A stretch of DNA of 12,375 nucleotides from assembly GCA_004376435.1 (NCBI GenBank), contig SOJS01000005.1, forward strand, positions 1-12,375. The letters are read 5' to 3'. The translations under genes and the position numbers were made by a program. Positions 7,385 to 12,375 of the stretch are shown here, one piece after another. The notes below the pieces were generated by a model, which was not told where the DNA came from, ran no database searches, and saw only the letters and a list, made by a program, of their open reading frames with translations. Source of the DNA: Dehalococcoidia bacterium (lineage in GTDB: Bacteria; Chloroflexota; Dehalococcoidia; Dehalococcoidales; JAUVZE01). Position 1 is the stretch's first letter. Every line of letters begins with the position of its first letter.

Positions 7385-8944
7385 TTGGCCAAACAAGCGC
7401 TCGCGGAGCAGGTATTACGCTTTATCGGTGACCACCAGCTACTATCAGGTCACCAGATACTGCTGGTGGCAGTATCTGGTGGTCCCGATTCAGTCTGCCT
7501 GCTCCATATTCTGGTTAGCCTAAAGGATAAGCTGGGGGTAAAGCTGCATGTCGCCCACCTTGACCATCAGTTGCGCGGCACTGACTCTGAGGCTGATGCT
7601 GACTATGTTTCCCAACTAGCCCAGCGCCTGAATATCCCGGCAACTGTAGAGCGGCGCGATGTCAGGGCATTTAAGGCACAGCACCATGTCTCATTGGAGG
7701 AGGCGGCGCGTGAGGTAAGGTACACCTTTCTGGCTCAGGTAGCCAGCTCTATCGGCGCCGGCCGGGTAGCCGTGGGGCATACTGTTGACGACCAGGTAGA
7801 GACGATACTGATGCACCTCATCCGGGGAGCGGGAACCAAGGGGCTAGGTGGTCTTAAGCCAAGCACGGTGTGGCGGTCAGAGCAAAATAGCCTTACTATA
7901 GTCAGACCATTACTTGAAGTCAGCCGGCAGGAGACGGTTGACTACTGCCATAGTCACCAGCTTGCTCCCTGCCTTGATGTCTCTAACTTGTCGCTCTCCC
8001 CCTTGAGAAATAGAATCCGCCACCACCTCCTGCCCCTGCTGCAGGGCTATAACTTACGGATATCTGAAGCCTTGCTGCGGACAGCCCGCATCACGGCTGA
8101 TGACCTTGCCTATCTGGATGGGGAGGTTGCCCGGTTGTGGGGGGAAGTTGCCCAGCAGCAGGGAAGGGCAGTCATCCTGGATAAGGAGCGGTTTCTCAAA
8201 TTACCGCCTGCCCTGAAGCGTAACCTGCTTCGGGCAGGCATAGAGAGGTTACTGGGCAATCTAAAAGATATTGAGACGCGCCACATTGAGGAGATAATGT
8301 CTATCTTAAATAAGCCGGCCGGCAAGAAAATCACCCTGCCCATGGGGTTGGTCTTTTCTGTAGAATATGATAGATATCTGCTAGCCCCAGATGCGGCGGC
8401 TCTATCCCCCCTCCCTCCTCTGGAGGGTGAGCTTAAGCTAAAGATACCAGGTGAGACCCTGCTCCCCGGCTGGCGTATAACGGCTACTATTATTAACCGG
8501 GGGCAAATGGCAGAAAAGGGGAAGCGTGAAGGGGCTAACGCCCCTTCGGAAACCATGACTCCCCTTGACACGGGAAGCATGAAGGGGCGAAGTCCCTTCA
8601 TCAACTATTCTTCCCCCTCTCCTTTGAAGGAGAGGGGGACCGAGGGGGTGAGGTTGATAGATAATCTCCTTACTGCCTACCTTGACCTGGATAAAGCTGG
8701 CAGTGAATTAGTAGTGCGCTGTCGCCAGTCCGGTGACCGCTTTCAGCCGCTGGGTATGAGCCAGCCCAAGAAGCTAGGGGAATTTATGATTGATGCCAAA
8801 ATCCCTCACTCCTGGCGCCGGCAAGTCCCCATTGTCTGCTCACCGCAGCACATCCTGTGGGTAGTCGGCTGGCGCATAGATGAACGGGTAAAGGTTACCG
8901 ATAATACCAAGCAAATTCTATGCCTGAAATTTAAGCGGGGCTAG
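7385..8944 (+). CDS. tilS: tRNA(Ile)-lysidine synthase with an in-frame repeat insertion
   Basis: Attaches lysine to C34 of the CAU-anticodon tRNA-Ile so that it reads AUA. It has the N-type ATP pyrophosphatase P-loop SGGPDS (31-36), AHLDHQLRGTDS (57-68), HTVDDQVETILMHLIRG in the catalytic domain, LRNRIRHHLLP at the start of the middle domain, and a TilS_C domain (about 430-519: RCRQSGDRFQPLGM, KKLGEFMIDAKIP, ILWVVGWRIDER). TTG at 7385 is the start, with AGAGGA just upstream; no ATG fits better. At 519 residues it is longer than usual (430-480), because about 45 residues (near 378-422) are low-complexity and coded by three adjacent DNA hairpins. The insertion lies in the linker before TilS_C and keeps the frame, so the enzyme is probably active. 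The final 98 codons exist again at 10892-11188. Confidence 0.94.
   Translation: MAKQALAEQVLRFIGDHQLLSGHQILLVAVSGGPDSVCLLHILVSLKDKLGVKLHVAHLDHQLRGTDSEADADYVSQLAQRLNIPATVERRDVRAFKAQHHVSLEEAAREVRYTFLAQVASSIGAGRVAVGHTVDDQVETILMHLIRGAGTKGLGGLKPSTVWRSEQNSLTIVRPLLEVSRQETVDYCHSHQLAPCLDVSNLSLSPLRNRIRHHLLPLLQGYNLRISEALLRTARITADDLAYLDGEVARLWGEVAQQQGRAVILDKERFLKLPPALKRNLLRAGIERLLGNLKDIETRHIEEIMSILNKPAGKKITLPMGLVFSVEYDRYLLAPDAAALSPLPPLEGELKLKIPGETLLPGWRITATIINRGQMAEKGKREGANAPSETMTPLDTGSMKGRSPFINYSSPSPLKERGTEGVRLIDNLLTAYLDLDKAGSELVVRCRQSGDRFQPLGMSQPKKLGEFMIDAKIPHSWRRQVPIVCSPQHILWVVGWRIDERVKVTDNTKQILCLKFKRG
7451..7481 (+). repeat. 13-bp perfect inverted repeat across the tilS P-loop codons
   Basis: CACCAGATACTGC (7451-7463), a 5-base loop, and its exact reverse complement (7469-7481). 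Two wobble pairs and one G-C pair extend the stem outward. It starts 22 codons into tilS and covers codons for the ATP-binding loop. It could form a strong hairpin in the mRNA. Confidence 0.75.
8528..8638 (+). repeat. REP/MITE-like cluster of three hairpins inserted in tilS
   Basis: Three separate palindromes in a row: an 8-bp stem with 4-base loop (8528-8547, GAAGGGGC / GCCCCTTC), an 8-bp stem (8579-8586 with 8594-8601, ATGAAGGG / CCCTTCAT), and a 12-bp stem with 2-base loop (8613-8638, CCCCCTCTCCTT / AAGGAGAGGGGG). A G-rich tail, GAGGGGGTGAGG, follows. Short palindromes of the 'CTCTCC...GGAGAGG...GGGTGAGG' kind are widespread dispersed repeats in bacterial genomes. Here they add about 45 codons without breaking the tilS frame. 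Confidence 0.75.
8646..8944 (+). repeat. Direct repeat, copy A (3' end of tilS)
   Basis: This 299-bp segment recurs at 10890-11188 with no gaps. Bases 8646-8809 are identical to the second copy; bases 8810-8944 differ from it at 25 of 135 positions. The left edge falls at the G-rich tail of the hairpin cluster, and both copies end at the same TAG. Confidence 0.97.
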
Positions 8945-8972
8945 ACCACTGAGCCGGTTCAAGAAGAGGGGC

Positions 8973-9002
8973 TGTAACATTTTCGTTATTTATTCGTTTA
9001 TA
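8973..9002 (+). promoter_or_regulatory. Putative ECF-type (autoregulatory) promoter of the sigma factor gene
   Basis: TGTAACA (8973-8979), 15 bases, then CGTTTATA (8995-9002), preceded by GAGGGG. The AAC-containing -35 and CGTT -10 fit the general pattern of ECF promoters, which sigma factors commonly use on their own genes. The same arrangement recurs at 9809-9837. Transcription would start near 9007, only about 10 bases before the GTG start. Confidence 0.65.
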
Positions 9003-9015
9003 GAGATGGAGGGCA

Positions 9016-9582
9016 GTGCACGAAGATAAGCATGCCAAAACAGAAGCTGACGAAGTCCTACTAGTTCAGAGGGCTATCAGTCGCGATGCCGATGCCTTCG
9101 GGAAACTATATGACATGTATGCTGACCGGGTCTACAGGCACGTTTATTACCGTGTAGGCAATGTTGCCGATGCTGAGGACTTGACCCAGCAGGTCTTTCT
9201 GAAAGCCTGGCAAGCCATTGGCAGGTATAAGAAAACGGCCAGTCCTTTTCTCGCCTGGCTTATGACTATCAGCCACAATCTAGTGGTAGATTTTTACCGC
9301 ACCAGGAAAGATAAGGCTTATCTTGATGTCGAGTTGGTGGTTGATAATTCGACACCTAGCCCAGAGCGAGTAGCCGAAGCCCGCTTTCAGCAGCAACAGC
9401 TACGGAGGGCTATCTTGCAGTTGCCCAGTGACCAGCAACAAGTAGTCATGCTGCGCTTCGTCGAGGGTTTTCGGAATCCAGAGGTCGCCTCCCTCTTGGG
9501 GAAGAGTGAGGGAGCTATCAGGGTCACACTGCATCGGGCACTGGTGAAACTGCGACATATCCTGGAAAAGGAGAAGGGTTAA
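9016..9582 (+). CDS. ECF-type RNA polymerase sigma factor
   Basis: 188 residues with the two-domain ECF layout. Region 2 is about 27-94 (AFGKLYDMYADRVYRHVYYRVG, then DAEDLTQQVFLKAW as the -10-recognition helix). A linker of about 30 residues leads to region 4 (about 124-180), whose helix-turn-helix is NPEVASLLGKSEGAIRVTLHRALVKLR. It directs RNA polymerase to a small regulon, here probably including its own operon. GTG at 9016 is the only plausible start, although the GGAGGG upstream is just 2 bases away, an unusually short spacing. The stop TAA shares its last A with the ATG of the next gene, the usual arrangement for a sigma factor and its membrane-bound regulator. No zinc-finger anti-sigma factor is present; the DUF5667 protein takes that place. 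Confidence 0.95.
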   Translation: MHEDKHAKTEADEVLLVQRAISRDADAFGKLYDMYADRVYRHVYYRVGNVADAEDLTQQVFLKAWQAIGRYKKTASPFLAWLMTISHNLVVDFYRTRKDKAYLDVELVVDNSTPSPERVAEARFQQQQLRRAILQLPSDQQQVVMLRFVEGFRNPEVASLLGKSEGAIRVTLHRALVKLRHILEKEKG

Positions 9583-10790
9583 TGTTGAAGAAGTTTGAAG
9601 ACATACTTGTCCAGTGTATTGAGGATGTCAAGGCGGGCAGGTCAAGCGTTGAGGACTGCCTTGCCAAACACCCTTCTATAAGCAAGCAGCTAGAGCCATT
9701 GCTGAGGCTCGCCCTTGAAATCCGAGAGCCACCCGATGTCAAACCTTCTCCCGCCTTTAAGGTGAGGGCGCGGGTTCAGCTCATGGAGCAGATTCATGCT
9801 ATGAGGGGTGTAACAAAATGGCCATGGTTTCGTTATACAGGTCAGGTAAAGCCAATAACATACAAAAGGAGGTTTAACATGGTAGCCATTATTATTGCAA
9901 TCGTATTAGCCGTCTCTGCCGCGGGTGGGGGCACCGCTTACGCCTCACAGGGCAGCCTGCCGGGTGATTTCCTATATCCGGTGAAACTGGGCACCGAGCA
10001 GGCTCGACTGGTGATAGCCACTAATGACGTCGACAAGGCGGAACTGTATCTGACGTTTGCCAGCACCCGCGTCGAGGAAATGACAGGTCTGGTCGAAAAA
10101 GGGAAGCCCGAAAATATAAACATAGCTGTCAACGGGTATGATGAAGCCATGGCTATGGCTATAGGAAAGCTGGAGCAGGCCAGCGGCAAAGGGCTAGACA
10201 TAGCCGACACATCGGAATTAGTGGCTGAAGCCACCTTAAAGCACCTCGGTGTTTTAGAGGGGTTAATGGAAACTGTTCCTGAAGAGGCCCAAGGAGGCAT
10301 TACCCAAGCTATAGAGGCATCCCAGACCGGATATGGAAATGCCGTAATTGCCCTGGCTGGAGAAAATCCAGAAAGAGCCATCCAGATTAACCTCATGCTT
10401 ATGGAGCAGCAGCTTAACAGGGTTAGAGTCAGAGCAGAAGAACGTGAAACTACGAGACTGCAAGAAGCATTACAGGAATTCAACCGGCTCACTAATCTGG
10501 GCGAGGAAATCTGCCAGATTGCCAAAGAGTTGGGCAAAGATATTACTGTTTACCAGTTAGTTGGCCAGGCAACCGCTAATCACTTGGCAGTCTTGGCTGA
10601 AGTGCATGAGCAAGTGCAAGAGCAGGCCCAACTGGCGATTGAAAGCACCATGCAAGTCTGCATTGCAAATCACGAGCAAGTTGTAGCTGCGTTAAAGGAG
10701 AAGAACATGCTGGGCCAGGTTCCTGAGGAACTCCCTATACCAGAAGGGATTCCAGACGAGGTTAAGGAGAGGCTAAGGAGAGGCTATTAA
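9582..10790 (+). CDS. DUF5667 membrane protein, probable regulator of the adjacent ECF sigma factor
   Basis: 402 residues. Residues 1-75 form a cytoplasmic helical domain with the pattern ED..AGRSSVEDCLAKHPSISKQLEPLL, seen beside ECF sigma factors and probably an anti-sigma domain (inference). Positive residues KRRF (95-98) precede one hydrophobic segment (about 101-119), then AYA-S (120-123), which resembles a signal-peptidase site. The external part begins with LPGDFLYPVKLGTEQARL (126-143), the DUF5667 signature, and continues as a long helical region. Residues 212-259 and 325-372 are an internal repeat (LV..AT..HL.VL, V.E.AQ, V.AL). The start overlaps the sigma stop (TAATG). A promoter-like box and a perfect ribosome binding site inside the gene could give a second product from codon 100. 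Confidence 0.88.
   Translation: MLKKFEDILVQCIEDVKAGRSSVEDCLAKHPSISKQLEPLLRLALEIREPPDVKPSPAFKVRARVQLMEQIHAMRGVTKWPWFRYTGQVKPITYKRRFNMVAIIIAIVLAVSAAGGGTAYASQGSLPGDFLYPVKLGTEQARLVIATNDVDKAELYLTFASTRVEEMTGLVEKGKPENINIAVNGYDEAMAMAIGKLEQASGKGLDIADTSELVAEATLKHLGVLEGLMETVPEEAQGGITQAIEASQTGYGNAVIALAGENPERAIQINLMLMEQQLNRVRVRAEERETTRLQEALQEFNRLTNLGEEICQIAKELGKDITVYQLVGQATANHLAVLAEVHEQVQEQAQLAIESTMQVCIANHEQVVAALKEKNMLGQVPEELPIPEGIPDEVKERLRRGY
9809..9837 (+). promoter_or_regulatory. Second ECF-type promoter-like box, inside the DUF5667 gene
   Basis: TGTAACA (9809-9815), exactly 15 bases, then CGTTATA (9831-9837), preceded by GAGGGG. The -35 heptamer, spacer length and GAGGGG lead match the box before the sigma gene. 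A transcript would begin near 9843, before the internal ribosome binding site and ATG at 9879. Confidence 0.5.
9866..9881 (+). promoter_or_regulatory. Internal Shine-Dalgarno and in-frame ATG (codon 100 of the DUF5667 gene)
   Basis: AAGGAGGT (9866-9873), 5 bases, then ATG (9879-9881): an ideal initiation site, stronger than that of the full-length gene. It would give a 303-residue protein beginning MVAIIIAIVLAV, that is, the membrane or signal segment plus the external domain, without the cytoplasmic domain. Confidence 0.45.
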
Positions 10791-10832
10791 AGCCCAAAGT
10801 TCCCGCAAGGGGATGACCTTGAGTCATTTATC

Positions 10833-10872
10833 AAGGGGAGAGGTTGGACAAAACCTCTCCCCTTCTTCTTTT
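10833..10872 (+). terminator. Intrinsic terminator of the sigma/DUF5667 operon
   Basis: A perfect 13-bp stem, AAGGGGAGAGGTT (10833-10845) with AACCTCTCCCCTT (10852-10864), a 6-base loop, and then a pyrimidine tract ending in four T (CTTCTTTT). It begins 43 bases after the DUF5667 stop. The stem shares the CCTCTCC/GGAGAGG core with the hairpin inside tilS, so it may derive from the same repeat family. Confidence 0.85.
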
Positions 10873-10889
10873 ATAAGAGGGGAATTAAA

Positions 10890-11188
10890 GGGTGAGGTTG
10901 ATAGATAATCTCCTTACTGCCTACCTTGACCTGGATAAAGCTGGCAGTGAATTAGTAGTGCGCTGTCGCCAGTCCGGTGACCGCTTTCAGCCGCTGGGTA
11001 TGAGCCAGCCCAAGAAGCTAGGGGAATTTATGATTGATGCCAAAATCCCTCACCCCTGGCGCCGGCAAGTACCCATTGTCTGCTCCCCGGAGCATATCCT
11101 GTGGGTTGTCGGCTGGCGCATAGATGAGCGGGCAAAGGTCACCGAAAATACGAGGCAGGTCCTGTGTTTAGAGTTCAAGTCGGACTAG
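10890..11188 (+). repeat. Direct repeat, copy B (displaced 3' end of tilS)
   Basis: Gapless copy of 8646-8944 at an offset of 2,244 bp. The first 164 bases are identical; the remaining 135 differ at 25 positions, about 15 of them synonymous. Just to the left, AGAGGGG..AAAGGGTGAGG is a weaker, one-base-shorter match to the repeat tail that precedes copy A, so the original homology reached into the hairpin element. Confidence 0.97.
10892..11188 (+). CDS. Orphan TilS C-terminal domain (98 residues), partial tilS duplicate
   Basis: The open frame from GTG (10892) to TAG equals TilS residues 422-519 with nine substitutions, all in the second half. It has the TilS_C fold stretches (RCRQSGDRFQPLGM, KKLGEFMIDAKIP, ILWVVGWRIDER) but no ATP pyrophosphatase domain, so it cannot make lysidine alone. 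AAGAGGGG (10875-10882) lies 9 bases before the GTG and could serve as a ribosome binding site, though a strong terminator sits directly upstream and I see no promoter. It is either an unexpressed remnant left by a recombination event at the tilS end or a small protein. The absence of stops or frameshifts, and the mostly synonymous or conservative changes, argue that its sequence was recently part of a working tilS. Its stop overlaps the converging next gene at CTAG. Confidence 0.7.
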   Translation: MRLIDNLLTAYLDLDKAGSELVVRCRQSGDRFQPLGMSQPKKLGEFMIDAKIPHPWRRQVPIVCSPEHILWVVGWRIDERAKVTENTRQVLCLEFKSD

Positions 11189-11961
11189 ATTTCTAACTCA
11201 TCTAGTTCAGGCGACCTCCACCTAAGCCAGAGGACAACCGCAGTTACCAGAACTGCTACCACGGCGACATAGATTTCTATATAAACAATGGTAAAAAGCC
11301 CGGCTTGAAACAGAACAACGCTGTAGTTCAGTAAGGCGTGCAGGAAAGAGGCCAGAAGATAAAACTGCCACCCCCAGCCCCGGGCCAGACCCCAGCCAGC
11401 CAGTGCCGAAACGGCAATATGGAAGGCGACGGCAAAGAACCGCTCCCAGAAGGGAGCCAGAGCTATAAGCCCGCTGCTTGACACTAGTTCCCAGTTCCAG
11501 CCGGAGGCAAAAACGATGTTATGTACCCATACCGCCTCAAAGACACCAAGGCCGGCTCCGGCGACTGCCCCGATAGCTAGCCCCAGTTTGGGGTCAACGG
11601 TTTTGCCGCTGCGCCACCAGTAGACAACCACCGGCACCAGCTTGGAACCTTCCTGAACCAGCCCGCTTAGTAGTATCGTAGGTATGCTGGCAAGCAGAAG
11701 CCATTTCAGCAGAACCTCCTGGCTCCAGAAGTGGTTCAGTGCCTGTCCAGCCCAGACCTGGAGTGGAATCTGAATAAAGGTAACCGCCGTCAGGCTCAAA
11801 ATGGCACTGCTAACCAGAACTGCCCACAGCCAGTATCTCTTAAACAGCGGTGGCCAGTAGCCGACCAGCCAGATGGCGCCAAAGGCTAGAGCCAGACCAA
11901 TCCCCACTATACTGGGATTGGTGAACCAGGAGATGAAGAAGTCAATCATCTGTTCCAGCAT
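11185..11961 (-). CDS. Putative intramembrane metalloprotease (PrsW/YhfC/CPBP-like)
   Basis: 258 residues with about eight hydrophobic segments. Motifs sit within membrane segments in the order seen in the CPBP/PrsW/YhfC superfamily: QEGSK (103-107) where EExxK/R is usual, GAGLGVFEAVWV (135-146, Glu142), ERFFAVAFH (173-181, with His181), and ASFLHALLNYS (204-214, with His208 and Asn212). The superfamily is thought to cleave within membranes with a bound metal. The first Glu of the EExxK motif is Gln here, so activity is uncertain. In some bacteria PrsW cleaves an anti-sigma factor, which makes the nearby ECF/DUF5667 pair a possible partner (inference from proximity only). The start is well supported: AAAGGAGGA (11967-11975), 5 bases before ATG. 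It follows the nicotinate phosphoribosyltransferase by 32 bases. Confidence 0.7.
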   Translation of the reverse strand: MLEQMIDFFISWFTNPSIVGIGLALAFGAIWLVGYWPPLFKRYWLWAVLVSSAILSLTAVTFIQIPLQVWAGQALNHFWSQEVLLKWLLLASIPTILLSGLVQEGSKLVPVVVYWWRSGKTVDPKLGLAIGAVAGAGLGVFEAVWVHNIVFASGWNWELVSSSGLIALAPFWERFFAVAFHIAVSALAGWGLARGWGWQFYLLASFLHALLNYSVVLFQAGLFTIVYIEIYVAVVAVLVTAVVLWLRWRSPELDELEI

Positions 11962-11993
11962 AAAAATCCTCCTTTATCTGGTAATTATCAGCC

Positions 11994-12375
11994 CTACATT
12001 ATCCTCTTCAGTCTGGGGTTGGGGGTAATACCGGGGATTCGCCCCCGTTTGGCAATTGGCTTGCTCGCCACCTCATGCAGGTCGGCGGTAAAGTCAATCG
12101 GTTTAGCCCCGGTGATGTAGCTGCCGACGCCAAAGCCGTCCACCGGCGCCGCCTCACCAACAAACTCCTTAATCCGCTCCAGGCTAATGCCGCCGCTGAC
12201 GAAAATCTTGACACGCTTAAAACCAGCCAGATCCAACCTGGCTCTTACCTCCTTGACCAGGTCGGGGGTCACCCGACCCCGTTCGCCGGGGGTATCAAGG
12301 CGCACACTGTCAAGTCTATCTCCCAGCGCCTGAGCCACCCGCAGGCTCTCCTCAGCCTCATCCTTGAAGGTGTCC
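11994..12375 (-). CDS. Nicotinate phosphoribosyltransferase, C-terminal part (cut by window end)
   Basis: The frame is open from the window edge to a TAG at 11994-11996 and gives about 126 residues, beginning DTFKDEAEESLRVA. The family joins nicotinate and PRPP to give nicotinate mononucleotide in NAD salvage. Supporting stretches are SVRLDTPGERG, VKIFVSGGIS and DGFGVGSYITG, the last two forming the phosphate-binding end of the type II PRTase barrel, plus a short tail with IAKRGRIPG. The pattern resembles the shorter archaeal/dehalococcoid form more than E. coli PncB. Nicotinamide or quinolinate transferases share the fold, so the substrate is not certain. The start and catalytic front half are outside the window. 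It appears to be the upstream gene of the membrane-protease-like protein. Confidence 0.85.
   Translation of the reverse strand, partial: DTFKDEAEESLRVAQALGDRLDSVRLDTPGERGRVTPDLVKEVRARLDLAGFKRVKIFVSGGISLERIKEFVGEAAPVDGFGVGSYITGAKPIDFTADLHEVASKPIAKRGRIPGITPNPRLKRIM

Noticed and set aside
8110..8604. 164-codon open frame on the minus strand opposite tilS
   Set aside because: It lies wholly opposite conserved TilS coding sequence and shows no domain, ribosome binding site or promoter.
8613..8638. 12-bp hairpin in tilS read as an intrinsic terminator
   Set aside because: No T-tract follows on either strand, and coding continues in frame through it into the conserved TilS_C domain.
9938..10537. 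Long open frame (199 codons) on the minus strand opposite the DUF5667 gene
   Set aside because: The translation is rich in Ser, Ala and Pro with no recognisable domain. It mirrors a convincing plus-strand gene with a known family signature.
12336..12338. GTG as the true start of the nicotinate phosphoribosyltransferase
   Set aside because: The frame stays open to the window edge and the upstream residues (DTFKDEAEESLR) fit the family, so this is an internal valine codon.

Overview
The window is a compact bacterial segment of about 50% GC or slightly above, with short intergenic gaps, frequent stop/start overlaps and some GTG/TTG starts. The gene families point to an uncultured Chloroflexota, most likely Dehalococcoidia: an ECF sigma factor paired with a membrane DUF5667 protein, a short FeoB, a LacC/LacD-like pair downstream of tsaD-acpS, and an archaeal/dehalococcoid-type nicotinate phosphoribosyltransferase. 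This assignment is an inference from gene content; there is no rRNA marker. No tRNA, rRNA, CRISPR array or transposase gene was seen.

Layout. (1) 1-1899, plus strand: the end of feoA and a complete feoB (ferrous iron uptake). (2) 1908-5345, minus strand: a tight run read in the order tsaD (tRNA t6A synthesis), acpS (acyl-carrier-protein activation), a LacD-type ketose-bisphosphate aldolase, and a PfkB-type ketose-phosphate kinase. (3) 5346-5473: a divergent promoter region with a strong extended -10 promoter in each direction; tsaD looks leaderless. (4) 5474-8944, plus strand: a CorC/CNNM-type membrane protein, a DUF2344 (TIGR03936) protein and tilS (tRNA-Ile lysidine synthase), in one likely operon. 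tilS carries an in-frame, hairpin-rich insertion of about 45 codons. (5) 9016-10790, plus strand: an ECF sigma factor overlapping a membrane DUF5667 protein with an anti-sigma-like N-terminus, closed by a strong intrinsic terminator. (6) 10890-11188: a second copy of the last 299 bp of tilS, forming an open 98-codon frame. (7) 11185-12375, minus strand: an intramembrane-protease-like protein (PrsW/YhfC type) downstream of the C-terminal part of a nicotinate phosphoribosyltransferase that runs off the window.

The most interesting part is 8528-11188. The sigma/DUF5667 module lies between two direct copies of the tilS 3' end. The first 164 bp of the copies are identical, while the last 135 bp differ at 25 positions, mostly in ortholog-like synonymous fashion. 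Recombination between the copies would remove 2,244 bp and leave tilS intact with a different tail, so the module looks like a cassette that entered, or could leave, at the end of tilS. Inside the module, the same promoter-like string (TGTAACA, 15 bases, CGTT-T/A-TA) occurs twice: directly before the sigma gene, and inside the DUF5667 gene. The internal copy lies just upstream of a perfect ribosome binding site and an in-frame ATG. This suggests the sigma factor could drive a second, shorter form of its partner that lacks the cytoplasmic domain.
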